From: Unio delphinus
Taxonomy: Eukaryota > Mollusca > Bivalvia > Unionida > Unionidae
Length of the DNA: 64,000 bases
NCBI GenBank assembly: GCA_029339505.1
Contig: JAQISU010000167.1
Span: 961,001 to 1,025,000, forward strand
Direction: 5' to 3'
Below the pieces are notes generated by a model that ran no database searches, was not told the origin of the DNA, and worked only from the letters and a program-made list of their open reading frames with translations. Position numbers and translations under genes: made by a program. This document shows, piece by piece, positions 7,805 through 17,246 of this stretch. The first letter of the stretch is position 1; each line of letters starts with the position of its first letter.

Positions 7805-9229
7805 ATGTTTAAGCGAACAGCTGATCCCGCGCTTGATATGGAAGCCCCAGTGCACAAAGACGATTCCGTCCGCGATTATCAATACTATTCCTATCATGCA
7901 ATACAACCCGACCTACGATCGCAAATTGAACTACAAGTTCAAGATACCAGTAAATACTTTTTGCCATGTGAAGCATTTATTGAAATCGAGGGAAAACTCA
8001 TAACAAATGTTGCAGCTGATACCCCATTTGCAGATGATCCAAATATCCGAGTTGGTTTCGTCAACAATGGCATCATGGCGTTATTTGAAAGTGCAAGATA
8101 TCTCATTGATGGAAAAGAAATTGAATCAATAGACCGCGAGGTTGATGTTGCAACAACAATAATCCGGCTAGCAAGATACTCCGATGATTATACAAGATCG
8201 GCTGGTCCGTCTATGATGTTTGCAAAGGATACCTCTGATAACGCTGACCACCTTCAATACATTAAAGTGTTAACAGTACAAGATACTGCCGAAGCAAACC
8301 AACAAGAAGCAGCTAATCCAGAACGTCGAGCTAGACCAGGAGCTGAGTTTGATATTCTCAGAGGCGTTAATGGTAATTTCAATTTGGGATTTGCAACACG
8401 AAAAGGAGCATTGCAAGGACAGCAGCGATATTTTTCATGTGCGATTCCACTCCATCACATATTTGGATTCTGCAGAAATGTCAGAAAAGTCATCTATGGA
8501 GCCAAACACACAGTCGCGTTAGTGCGAAAAGGCAATGACAATGATGCTATTTGGCGTACTGGTGCCACTGATGGTAAAGTTGTTTTGAGTAAAATAGTAT
8601 TGTGGATGCCAGTAATGACCCCATCAATTACCACGGAAGAGCGGCTACTTTCATTTATGGACACAGGTGGCAAATCATTGATAAGTTGGCTAACAACAAC
8701 AACTGATGCCAAAGAGGATAATGTTGCTGATACATTTACATGGCACCTGGCATCAAAACAAGGCGTTTCAGCTCCACGTCATATATTTATAGCGCTGCAG
8801 AATCGGGATCGATTAGGCTCCCAAGAACGCAGTCATATGATATTTGATCGGTTAGGAGTCAAGGAGGTTTCACTGAGAATAAACGGACAACAAGAACCAT
8901 CTGAAGATATTCAGCTTGATTACGACACTAACCACATAGCACGTGTGTATCATCGGATGCTGTCATATATGGGTCGTGATCAAAATGTTGATACTGGTTT
9001 GCAAATATCGCAACTTGATTTTAAGAACTTGTATCCGATTTATTACTTTTCGCTGGAACATCTTGATTTAACAAGGCAATCCGTCGTTGATATACACTTC
9101 AGAGCTCGTATAGCTCCTGGTGGCTTTAATTATAGAGCGATTGCTGTCATTCTCAGTGATAAATCAATGTTGTTAGAAGGGGTTGGTGGACGAATGAGAC
9201 TTATTGATGCACCAGTGGAAAATATGTAA
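7805..9229 (+). CDS. Major capsid protein, double jelly-roll type (element A)
   Basis: An intact 474-residue protein, the expected size for a small double jelly-roll capsid protein. Residues about 215-245 carry the block IPLHHIFGFC...VIYGAKHTV...DNDAIW, which I associate with capsid proteins of Polinton-like animal elements. It would assemble as trimers on the capsid faces. The B copy (28057-29478) is collinear but has two TGA codons. The gene is followed without spacing by the pX-like frame (TAA then ATG). The ATG at 7805 is supported by the same N-terminus in B (MFKR, then DPA and DMxAPV). No break or missing segment is seen, so this copy could still make protein. The fold is inferred from context and motif, not modelled. 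Confidence 0.85.
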   Translation: MFKRTADPALDMEAPVHKDDSVRDYQYYSYHAIQPDLRSQIELQVQDTSKYFLPCEAFIEIEGKLITNVAADTPFADDPNIRVGFVNNGIMALFESARYLIDGKEIESIDREVDVATTIIRLARYSDDYTRSAGPSMMFAKDTSDNADHLQYIKVLTVQDTAEANQQEAANPERRARPGAEFDILRGVNGNFNLGFATRKGALQGQQRYFSCAIPLHHIFGFCRNVRKVIYGAKHTVALVRKGNDNDAIWRTGATDGKVVLSKIVLWMPVMTPSITTEERLLSFMDTGGKSLISWLTTTTDAKEDNVADTFTWHLASKQGVSAPRHIFIALQNRDRLGSQERSHMIFDRLGVKEVSLRINGQQEPSEDIQLDYDTNHIARVYHRMLSYMGRDQNVDTGLQISQLDFKNLYPIYYFSLEHLDLTRQSVVDIHFRARIAPGGFNYRAIAVILSDKSMLLEGVGGRMRLIDAPVENM

Positions 9230-9769
9230 ATGAAACTTGAAGAGTTTCCAATTAGATCAATTGAAAGCATAAATGTGTTTTACAATAAAATGACATATAG
9301 TGTTGTTAGTGTCAAGTTGACTGATGGTCAGGTCAAGAAATTGCGATCAAAATCCGCTAAAGAATGTGGAACCACAATAACGTTGAAACCAGCGCAGATG
9401 TCCGGCGGTACACATAAAATATCACTGACGGATCATCAAGTAAAACATTTCAATGATGCGCTAAAGAATAAGAAAGGGGTTCAAATTGTATTTTCAAAGG
9501 CTGCAGTCGCGAACATGATAAAATCAGGTGGTATATTTCCATTGTTAGCTGCAATACCAGCATTGATTGCAGCGGCTGCCCCAGCAGTGGCAAAAGCGGC
9601 AGCGTTGGGAGCCGTTGGGACCGCGGCAGGGATGGCGTTGAAAAAGGCAACTGGGAAAGGATATAAAAAAAAGGGAAAGGGTCTAAGACTACCAGGAACC
9701 CCGTATTCATGGTATAGCGGGAGATCCGTGAACGGATCAGGTCTAAGAATACCAGGAACGGTTTATTAA
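9230..9769 (+). CDS. pX-like minor virion protein with Ala-rich membrane segment (element A)
   Basis: 179 residues from the first ATG, which directly follows the capsid stop. The B copy begins at the aligned M of MTYSVVSV (9290 here), so the true start may be 9290. The N-terminal half has two LTxxQ-type motifs (KLTDGQVKKL and SLTDHQVKHF). Residues about 100-140 are an Ala-rich hydrophobic stretch starting GGIFPLLAAIPAL, a likely membrane-active segment, followed by basic residues. The C-terminus carries GLRLPGTPYSWYSG and a second partial unit. This layout recalls the membrane-active minor virion proteins of adenovirus-like viruses (pX/pVI class). It is linked to capsid and protease genes, so a role in virion maturation or membrane breach is inferred. 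Confidence 0.7.
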   Translation: MKLEEFPIRSIESINVFYNKMTYSVVSVKLTDGQVKKLRSKSAKECGTTITLKPAQMSGGTHKISLTDHQVKHFNDALKNKKGVQIVFSKAAVANMIKSGGIFPLLAAIPALIAAAAPAVAKAAALGAVGTAAGMALKKATGKGYKKKGKGLRLPGTPYSWYSGRSVNGSGLRIPGTVY

Positions 9770-9810
9770 TTCAGAAATCTTCGATTTCCAAACCAATTGT
9801 TGAGGAGTCT

Positions 9811-10273
9811 ATGATTGAAGAGTCTTTGACTCCAATGTCCAATTTTGATTTAATTGATGCTGCTAAAACACTAGCGATAAAAAACTTCAGAGGGGTTTTT
9901 ATGAGAGATCAATTACCGAGAAAACCTAAACGCGTCGAAACCGGTATCATCAATCTTGATAACAGCAGCGGATCGGGAACTCACTGGGTTGCATACGCGA
10001 TTGATCCACGTGGGATTGTCTATTTCGATTCATATGGGTTAGCTCCGCCAAGAGAGTTTATGCGGTATATAAATTCCTCAATGAAACTCAATGAGTTTCC
10101 GATTTTTTTATTCCACGCTGCCAACACAACAATTAAATGATATTCCGATATGCGGCCGTGAAGTATTAAATGTCCTCGCGGAGATTTCATCGTCACAGAA
10201 ACCACCTCATCTGGTTGTAAATAAATACACGAGTGGGAAATTGCAGGGTAATTTTAGAGAATCAATAAATTGA
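9811..10273 (+). pseudogene. Adenain-type cysteine protease, frameshifted (element A)
   Basis: Maturation protease of the adenovirus/Ulp1 clan (C5 type), which would cut virion precursor proteins. The first frame (9811-10140) carries the catalytic histidine in GTHWVAY and the acidic residue in FDSYG. The second frame (to 10273) carries the catalytic Gln and Cys in TQQLND and PICG. The two are separated by a shift at a T7 run near 10106-10112. The B copy (27050-27472) is continuous across this point, so the break is private to A and may be a homopolymer error. Compared with the roughly 200-residue adenovirus enzyme it is short, as is usual for these elements. It sits between the pX-like and fibre-like genes. 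Confidence 0.8.
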
Positions 10274-10295
10274 AAATACTAGAGTCTTTACAATA
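10268..10295 (+). promoter_or_regulatory. Late-type motif before the fibre-like gene
   Basis: AATTGAAAATACTAG followed by AGTCTTTACAATA directly abuts the ATG at 10296. It is a variant of the palindromic motif; the B copy has CACTAGTA in the matching place. Confidence 0.55.
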
Positions 10296-10826
10296 ATGAT
10301 TAATATTTGGGGACAATCTCTGTCAATGTCGGAACCCACCGCAAAAACATCTGCGGTTTCTATCGAGGATGTAAAAAAAATAATTAAAAATGAAATCGCT
10401 GAGACGTTAAATTTAGTAAATGTTGACCCGAACGAAATAGTTGTATTTCAAGATCGCCAGGGTAAATTGAAAAGCAGTAATGTGTCATTGGATGACATTT
10501 TAAAACGACAACACGACATCGCTGAAAACTCTATTGCGCTGTATTCCAACGATGGACGACTTAAACCAGGCGCACTTGTGTCTACGATCACCGACGCGAT
10601 TGCCACCCACGACAACATGATTGCCACCCACGACAACAAGATTGCCGCCCACGACAACACGATTGCCACCCACGACCGTGAGCTGGATGATCATATACGA
10701 GGTTATAATAGTTTTCGCAAAAATGTCGTACATAAATTCTTTGGAACCCCACTTGTGGTTGGCATGACTCTCGCTGAAATTAAAAACTATCGCTATTCTT
10801 TTTTAACAAGGACGCGGGAAGGGTGA
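10296..10826 (+). CDS. Fibre-like protein, N-terminal part (element A)
   Basis: 176 residues. Residues about 20-70 (IKNEIAETLNL through VDPNEIVVFQD to SLDDIL) are nearly identical in the B copy. Residues about 100-130 hold four 7-residue units of the IATHDN type, a heptad-like array suited to a trimeric shaft. In B the same region is continuous with a beta-rich C-terminal head, so this frame and the next one (10823-11221) are probably one gene split at a T6 run near 10799-10804. The TGA and the next ATG share a base, so two overlapping genes remain possible. Position after the protease and composition suggest a virion spike or fibre. I do not recognise a named family. Confidence 0.6.
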   Translation: MINIWGQSLSMSEPTAKTSAVSIEDVKKIIKNEIAETLNLVNVDPNEIVVFQDRQGKLKSSNVSLDDILKRQHDIAENSIALYSNDGRLKPGALVSTITDAIATHDNMIATHDNKIAAHDNTIATHDRELDDHIRGYNSFRKNVVHKFFGTPLVVGMTLAEIKNYRYSFLTRTREG

Positions 10827-11221
10827 TGAAAGAAAATGAAATCAAGGCAAATTATCTCGATATTTCTAAACTAATAGAAAATCCTGAAAAGGTAAGGATT
10901 CCGCACAAGCGCATTAAAAATATCGTGTATACGGTCAATCATGGAATCGTGGATTGGATAGGAGAAGATACTTCTATAACTATCGTCGATCTCTTGCGGG
11001 GTGGGGAAGCGAAGGTCGATGGTATCTATAGGTTAACGTGGGCCGCCTATATCGATCAATTTAATCTGATCATGGGCGGTAAAACCTACTCTGGTGGCGT
11101 CGCGACGTTAATTATCGAGACTGGCAGTACACCAGCCTTTCACTTCGTCGCGGTTGATAGCTCCACCATTAGATCAAAAATATCCTGGTGTATAGAACTC
11201 GTAGATCATTTTTCCGGCTGA
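10823..11221 (+). CDS. Fibre-like protein, C-terminal head part (element A)
   Basis: A frame of about 131 residues if ATG 10826 is used. A short helical lead is followed by a beta-rich domain starting near VYTVNHG and containing KVDGIYRLTW, which matches KGIYRLT in the B copy (26200-27027). The alternation of hydrophobic and polar residues with Gly turns fits a compact beta-sandwich head. The first part is moderately conserved and the distal part diverges strongly between A and B, as expected of a receptor-binding domain under changing selection. It is probably the C-terminal half of the upstream frame, separated by one homopolymer indel. The receptor-binding role is inferred. Confidence 0.55.
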   Translation: MMKENEIKANYLDISKLIENPEKVRIPHKRIKNIVYTVNHGIVDWIGEDTSITIVDLLRGGEAKVDGIYRLTWAAYIDQFNLIMGGKTYSGGVATLIIETGSTPAFHFVAVDSSTIRSKISWCIELVDHFSG

Positions 11222-11253
11222 AGTACTAGCAATTCCCGCTAACGATGGCAAAT

Positions 11254-11282
11254 AATTGAAAACACTAGTGTTTTTAGAATAA
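11254..11282 (+). promoter_or_regulatory. Palindromic late-type motif before the membrane protein gene
   Basis: AAAACACTAGTGTTTT preceded by AATTG, ending 3 bp before the ATG at 11285. It is the best-preserved copy in element A. The same position in B (26149-26170) has AAAACGCTAGCGTTTT. Confidence 0.7.
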
Positions 11283-11284
11283 AA

Positions 11285-11827
11285 ATGATTTCATCAACGC
11301 AATGTCGCTATTATCAGGTCAGAGAATTTCAGACTAGACTCAAAACCCTCGCCGAGGAGTATCAAATAAAAATAAAAAAATACCGACGAATAATCACCGC
11401 AATTGATATGACTATGTACTCGGTGTCAAGCGTTCTCGCTGGCGCCGGAATAATACTCGCATCGGTTACAATGATTGCCCCGGTCGTGGTTCCAATTTGC
11501 ATTTCTGCGGCGGCTACAATCGGGGGTATATCAACCGGGATAACAAAAAAAATATCATCATGCAGCCAACGTAAACTGCAGGATTACTTAGTTCAATTTC
11601 ATATTGTATCAACCGCATACTCGCAATTATCCTCGATGATATCGTCGTCACTCGATAATACAATTATATCAGATAGTGAGTTCTCAGCGATGGTCAGTAT
11701 TTATGATTCCGCGATATCAAAATTAAAGCGACAACAACAGTATAATAACAATGACAACACCGATGGAATTAGAAAACACGAACCCGAAAACCAGAATGAT
11801 CTCAATAACCTCAACGATATCAGATAG
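11285..11827 (+). CDS. Predicted membrane protein (element A)
   Basis: 180 residues. The N-terminus is basic and helical (EFQTRLKTL). Residues about 45-90 are a long hydrophobic region with Ala, Gly, Ser and Val, enough for two membrane spans separated at a proline. A Ser-rich helical part follows, ending in an Asn/Asp-rich tail. The B copy (25616-26137) is collinear. It may be a virion membrane or assembly protein; I cannot name a family. Its 3' end lies in a 151-bp tandem duplication that also holds the start of the next gene in another frame, so the acidic tail may have arisen by overprinting. A strong palindromic motif directly precedes the start. Confidence 0.65.
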   Translation: MISSTQCRYYQVREFQTRLKTLAEEYQIKIKKYRRIITAIDMTMYSVSSVLAGAGIILASVTMIAPVVVPICISAAATIGGISTGITKKISSCSQRKLQDYLVQFHIVSTAYSQLSSMISSSLDNTIISDSEFSAMVSIYDSAISKLKRQQQYNNNDNTDGIRKHEPENQNDLNNLNDIR

Positions 11828-11990
11828 TGAGTTCTCAGTGATGGTCAGTATTTACGATTCCGCGATATCAAAATTAGAAATAAATCATGAGTATAGCAAC
11901 AATAACAACACCGATGGAATTACTTCAACAAATAGTGGAGAACACGAACCCAGTACAAACAAGCATGATATCAATAACATCAACGAATCC
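11668..11990. repeat. Diverged tandem duplication, unit 151 bp, across a gene junction
   Basis: The segment beginning AGATAGTGAGTTCTCAG at 11671 recurs at 11822, an offset of 151 bp. The offset is not a multiple of three. Unit 1 encodes the tail of the membrane protein in one frame and a start-like sequence (MTTPMELEN) in another; unit 2 carries the real start of the 463-residue protein. The same duplication is visible in element B, so it predates the split of the two copies. Confidence 0.75.
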
Positions 11991-13278
11991 TGAATTCAGT
12001 GTGAATTTCCCTAGCCCAGTCCCCGTGAAGGAGATAGCGCTAGCAAAACTACGAGTGTATCACAGTTGGCCTAATATCAGATCGGTAGCATTTGGTGGTC
12101 AACAACCGAATAATTCACTGGTGTTCTCGTATAAGAATAAACCCGACGGTACCCCAGACTGGAACGTTGTTTCCATACCAACAGGGTCATACCAAATCGA
12201 ACAAATCAATAATGAATTGCAACGTAGAATAAAATCCATTACTGGAACAGAATCGAAAATCGCTATAACAGTTCATGAGCCAACGCTATCATCTGCCATT
12301 GAAATAAGCACAGAAGGATACGTCGTAGATATCTATCAGAGTTCTATTAGAACCGTACTAGGATGGCCTGAATTACCACCAGGGGGGAAAACCGTTGATT
12401 TACCAGAACCACAAAAAAATGATTATATCACCGACAGAATAAAACCTGATAATCCAATAAGGAGTTATAAAGATCACACAACCACTATAGAGTTTTTTGG
12501 TATCGGACACCACTCAACTGGAGAAGAGAAGCCAGGGGAGAGAACAGAGGGATATCATTTTGTTAACGAACCTGAAATCATTAAAAATTTCACAGCAATG
12601 AATAATGATTTATCGCTGTTGTTAATATCTCTTAAATCCGGCTCTCTCACCCGAGATGAATTTATCAGCGTCGTAGAAACATGCAACAAAATTATCGACG
12701 ATATGGAAACATTTAATCTGAAAATCATTCAGGATATATTAGATGACGATAATCCCCTATCGAGAATAGAATTTGCAAAACAATATAATTTTCCCGTGGA
12801 GGATATTCCGACATTCAAACTACCAGGATATAACGTACCAGAACTAAAAAAACTTCTCAGTGATGCCATCGATTTTGGTTTTAAAATAATTCATGATGCA
12901 TGGAAAAAAACAGCATCACCGGAAATAAAAATCCTCAAACATAATAATGACCCAGACGGTGGCGACAGACATATCGCTCCGTTCAACGTGAATATTTCAT
13001 CGGTGATTGCGCTCAATTTAGTATGCGATGTTATCGAAGGAAGCTATCAAATTAATCTCGAACGATCAAATCAAGCTCAGCAGGGATATATTCTTTATTC
13101 GTTTGCACCAACAGCTCCTCCAGGATTTTTAATAATCGAGTCTCCGGTTAATCCAGTCTATATGCGATGTCATAATGATTCATTAACCAGAATTAATTTC
13201 AAATTCACAGATCAGTCCAATAATCTAATTGATCTACAAGAAGAGGTGTTAGCGATTAGTCTGTTTGTGAAGTCCTAA
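11887..13278 (+). CDS. 463-residue structural protein, possibly penton-like minor capsid protein (element A)
   Basis: Intact, 463 residues, the same length as the B copy (24165-25556). The N-terminal 150 residues carry the most conserved blocks: EFSVNFPSPVPVKEIALAKL, then WNVVSIPTGSYQIEQINNEL, and later SIRTVLGWPE. Such patterns recur in proteins I associate with Polinton-like animal elements. The C-terminal 120 residues are also nearly identical to B (FNVNISSVIALNLVCDV and GYILYSFAPTAPPG). The middle is more variable. The size, intact state and position next to the terminal repeat, after capsid and protease genes, suggest a second structural protein such as a penton or vertex protein. This is inference; no jelly-roll signature can be proved by eye. 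Confidence 0.65.
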   Translation: MSIATITTPMELLQQIVENTNPVQTSMISITSTNPEFSVNFPSPVPVKEIALAKLRVYHSWPNIRSVAFGGQQPNNSLVFSYKNKPDGTPDWNVVSIPTGSYQIEQINNELQRRIKSITGTESKIAITVHEPTLSSAIEISTEGYVVDIYQSSIRTVLGWPELPPGGKTVDLPEPQKNDYITDRIKPDNPIRSYKDHTTTIEFFGIGHHSTGEEKPGERTEGYHFVNEPEIIKNFTAMNNDLSLLLISLKSGSLTRDEFISVVETCNKIIDDMETFNLKIIQDILDDDNPLSRIEFAKQYNFPVEDIPTFKLPGYNVPELKKLLSDAIDFGFKIIHDAWKKTASPEIKILKHNNDPDGGDRHIAPFNVNISSVIALNLVCDVIEGSYQINLERSNQAQQGYILYSFAPTAPPGFLIIESPVNPVYMRCHNDSLTRINFKFTDQSNNLIDLQEEVLAISLFVKS

Positions 13279-13283
13279 AAACT

Positions 13284-13511
13284 GGATCAAATATTCGGTT
13301 AAACTCGTAAAAAAATTATTAACCCAGGACTGAAAGTTCTAGCAGCAGAGAGGGTGGATGACAACGACGCTGGCGTAGACGAGGAAGCGTAGGTTGTCGA
13401 CGCTTTTTTACGATTCGACGCTTTTCTTTGGTTGTTTTGTGCTTGGTTGTCGACGCTTTTGTTCGATTCGACGCTTTCACGCTCGTTGTAGGGTTCACCC
13501 TCTCTGCTGCT
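13284..13511. repeat. Right terminal repeat of element A
   Basis: Starts with GGATCAAATATTCGGTT, identical to the inner end of the B terminal repeat, and ends with CTCTGCTGCT, the mirror of the B outer end. The length (228 bp) is close to B (224-226 bp). The core differs: it holds repeated TCGACGCTTTT motifs where B has ATTTCATTGATT repeats. Inside it, AGCAGCAGAGAGGGTG at 13341 is exactly inverted at 13496-13511, giving a large hairpin. Confidence 0.7.
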
Positions 13512-13903
13512 GCTGCTTTTCTTTCCCCTACCTTTTTCCTCAATCCCATTAAATCAGAAGTGAAGCTGTAATCTTTTTACCATCAGATATCTTCCCTGAT
13601 AACAGTAATGTTTGGGGATATAAGCCTGCTACCTCCCAAATCCAGCCCTACTTTCCTGTCTATATTACATAGGCAAATAGCAATAACTTGTGCCCATTTC
13701 CTTCCTTGCTGCCACCAGGTGTTGCTTTTTATTGTTTCTCTGTCATACAGTCAAAGTCATACAAAAATAACTCAGATGTCAATATTCATCCAGAAATTTG
13801 GATTTATATTGTGCATTAATCACTCCTGTAAATGTGATATACAATATTTGTTTCTTCTTCCTGTATTGTTGTGAATTTGTCACTTTTTCAGATTTCATCT
13901 ATT

Positions 13904-14078
13904 TAGACCAGATGGTACAACCCACTATCATTGATGCATGTTGTCAGTCATGTTATAGCACACACTGTTAGACCAGATGGTACAACCCACTATCACTGAT
14001 GCATGTTGTCATTCATGGTATAGCATACACTGTTAGATCAGATGGTACAACCCACTCTCATTGATGTATGTTTTAGCA
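13904..14078. repeat. 63-bp tandem repeat, about 2.7 copies
   Basis: Units begin TTAGACCAGATGGTACAACC at 13904 and 13969, with a partial third at 14034. Confidence 0.75.
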
Positions 14079-15732
14079 CAATTTTTCACACTCATTTAAT
14101 ATGGGATGTTGTGTTAGTGAATTTTTAACATACTGCATCATTAATTTATGTATTTTTGTGTTATTTCATTGAAACATGTCAACAAAGTTCAATAGATCAA
14201 GTAGTTTATGGCCAGGGAAAACACTCATGAATCCTGTATGGCATGTGCTTAATGTACTTCATTCTAACATTGTAGTTTGTATGCCATTTGGTCCAATATA
14301 TGAAGGAAATAGAAGAGGGTAAAATCTTGTAAGGACAACACAAACATATCAAGTACTCATCGTAAGACTGAATCCCTTACAAGCATGATGGGATTATCTA
14401 CTGAAAAGGGGGAACAAAATGATGAGGTTTTACAGTAGTTTGCCGTCAGATTATATATGTGTTAACTGGTTCAGTTTGATGATGCATTTGATAAATTCTT
14501 GACAAATATTGCCTTTGTATCCCTCTCTTACTTCCAGAGGATTTCTGAGACACTGTGTGGCATTGCCTACCTCCACTTTTAGGCAGCCCATTGAGTGTAG
14601 GTCTTCTTCCTACCACCACCCACTTCTACCTGCATGTCAGAGCACGGTGTAAGTCCAGGTGCATGGCGTTTCTGACGGATCAGTTGGATCAATCTTATTT
14701 GAAGGTATTGCCATGCCAGCCAGCCAGTCATTCCATCATTCTCAGCTTGGGTAATTTTTACTGTTAAATCTGTCCTTCTAGCCATGTCTTTGGTTCCATC
14801 TCTCTACAACCACAGGATCTAGGTGATAGATCTGTTTTTCTCACTAGGCATAAAGCTTCTCCAACACATAATGATGGGGATTTTAGTGATGGATTAGTCC
14901 ATCCAGCCATGCCTACAGCACAGCCAGTACGAGCCTACTACACCAACTTCTGCATGGCCAGCAACCATGCCATCCATTCTCACAATGAACCAGCCAGCTA
15001 TACCAGTACAACACATCTGTATGGCAGAACCATCTCATCAAAAGGGAAGTTAGTGTGACAGTGTATAGATACAGCATAATTGTATCATCTATTCCACTTG
15101 GGCTGGTGTTTTGTCAGATATGGAGGCAGAACTTGAACAGGACACTACTACATGGTTAGTGTGAAGATATTCCCAGACAACAGCATTATTCAAATCCGAG
15201 TATGTAGCTTTGTTAGATAATGATGATGAGACAAGACTCCATTTTTCTGACTGCATCTTCATTCAGCAAAGATCAGGCAGATAATTGACTCTGTGTCTGG
15301 AAAAGTCTTTGATCTTGCGAATACTGTGTTTTTCTTTTCAGAAAGTCAATTACCTGCAATGTTTTCATTGTGCATGTATAAAACACTTTGACACCTTCCA
15401 TACCGAACTCGTGGTTTTAGAAATGAATTTAGTATCACACCTCATATCTGCTCGACCAATATTTTTTATGGCATGGACATTGGATATCAGATTTGGCCTC
15501 ATTCGCAATATTACGACTTACAGAAAAATTGGCCAATGATCATACAGTGTTCCAGAGTTGCTGAGGTCATCAATAGGGCATCTCATCTTTCCATGACAGT
15601 GTACTAGCTGCCACTTTGAATATCAACCTGACATGATGTGACATGTTTCTGCATTCCATGTCACATCATACTCAGGCATTACAGATGATGCTGTTTTGGG
15701 GGGACTCGTCATTAGTCTTTGGAGACTTGCAA

Positions 15733-16930
15733 TTAGAAGCATGAGACTCCAAACATTTTTGATAGAGTATTTCTTGACAGCAGTCAGAAGCATAAGACTT
15801 CAAACATTCTTGATAGAGTATTACTTTGACTGCAGTCAGAAGCATGAGACTCCGAACATTCTTGATAGAGTATTACTTTGACTGCAGTCAGAAGCATGAG
15901 ACTCCAAACATTCTTGATAGAGTATTTTTTGACTGCAATCAGAAGCATGAGACTCCAAACATTCTTGATAGAGTATTACTTTGCCTGCAATCAGAAGCAT
16001 GAGACTCCAAACATTCTTGATAGAGCACTACTTTGACTGTAGTCAGAAGCATGAGACTCCAAACATTCTTGATAGAGTATTTTTTGACTGCAATCAGAAG
16101 CATGAGACTCCAAACATTCTTGATAGAGTATTACTTTGACTGTAATCAGAAGCATGAGACTCCAAACATTCTTGATAGAGTATTACTTTGCCTGCAGTCA
16201 GAAGCATGAGACTCCAAACATTCTTGATAGAGTATTACTTTGACTGCAGTCAGAAGCATGAGACTCCAAACATTCTTGATAGAGTATTACTTTGACTGCA
16301 GTCAGAAGCATGAGACTCCAAACATTCTTGATAGAGTATTACTTTGACTGTAGTCAGAAGCATGAGACTCCAAACATTCTTGATAGAGTATTTTTTGCCT
16401 GCAATCAGAAGCATGAGACTCCAAACATTCTTGATAGAGTATTACTTTGCCTGCAATCAGAAGCATGAGACTCCAAACATTCTTGATAGAGTATCACTTT
16501 GTAATCAGAAGTATGAGACTCCAAACATTCTTGATAGAGTATTACTTTGCCTGCAATCAGAAGCATGAGACTCCAAACATTCTTGATAGAGTACTACTTT
16601 GACTGTAGTCAGAAGCATGAGACTCCAAACATTCTTGATAGAGTATTTTTTGACTGCAATCAGAAGCATGAGACTCCAAACATTCTTGATAGAATATTAC
16701 TTTGACTGTAGTCAGAAGCATGAGACTCCAAACATTCTTGATATAGTATTTTTTGCCTGCAATCAGAAGCATGAGACTCCAAACATTCTTGATAGAGTAT
16801 TACTTTGCCTGCAATCAGAAGCATGAGACTCCAAACATTCTTGATAGAGTATCACTTTGTAATCAGAAGTAAGAGACTCCAAACATTCTTGATAGAGTAT
16901 TACTTTGACTGCAATCAGAAACATGAGACT
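15733..16930. repeat. 52-bp minisatellite, about 23 copies
   Basis: Tandem units containing GCATGAGACTCCAAACATTC, with small variations in the TTTGACTGCAGTCAG part. The short frames through it are by-products of the repeat. Confidence 0.9.
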
Positions 16931-17246
16931 GGATGAAATAAATTAATAATGAGTTGAGTCATTATAGATTGCATGAATGCAAACCAGTTTAGAAAAGTTT
17001 AAAAATGGAGGGTTACAGCTTAGAAGATAAGTTGTTACACGACAAATGATGGGAAATAAGACGGTAGGTCATAATGGTATAGATGAGAATTAAGGAATAA
17101 AACCTGTTACATTTAATTTTAGTAAATATTAACATATGAAGATACTGATACCTGTCCAGATAAAAATGTCATTTAAAGTGGGTAAGGGGTCGGCTACTGA
17201 ATGTTTTAAGAAAGCCTTTCTGTATATCTTTTTTATCCCATCCTAG

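Larger units (their letters stand above)
1..13511. mobile_element. Element A: Polinton/adintovirus-like integrated element, right-hand part
   Basis: Endogenous virus-like DNA element cut by the window start. Gene order matches element B in mirror image from the polymerase-helicase gene to the terminal repeat. Its integrase, PLA2-like and ATPase genes are expected to the left, outside the window. Visible genes encode a replicase, an HNH nuclease, a major capsid protein, an adenain-type protease, a fibre-like protein and other virion-type proteins. Several genes are open from end to end; others have frame breaks, mostly in homopolymers. The right border is placed at 13511 because the inner start and outer end of the terminal repeat match those of element B. 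The target duplication cannot be checked without the left end. Polinton-like identity is inferred from gene content. Confidence 0.85.
13512..17246. other. Host non-coding DNA between element A and a host exon
   Basis: No supported exon found. It holds a short 63-bp repeat cluster and a long 52-bp minisatellite. It is probably intron of the acyl-CoA dehydrogenase gene, with the preceding exon left of element A. That would place A in an intron too, but this cannot be shown here. Confidence 0.5.

Noticed and set aside
13341..13511. Independent 171-bp miniature transposon with AGCAGCAGAG ends
   Set aside because: Total length and inner border fit the terminal repeat of element A better; the inverted arm is treated as a feature of that repeat. 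Not fully excluded.
15733..16930. CRISPR-like regular repeats
   Set aside because: Units are adjacent with no unique spacers, in animal DNA; it is a minisatellite. The same holds for 39617-41686 and 49039-50669.
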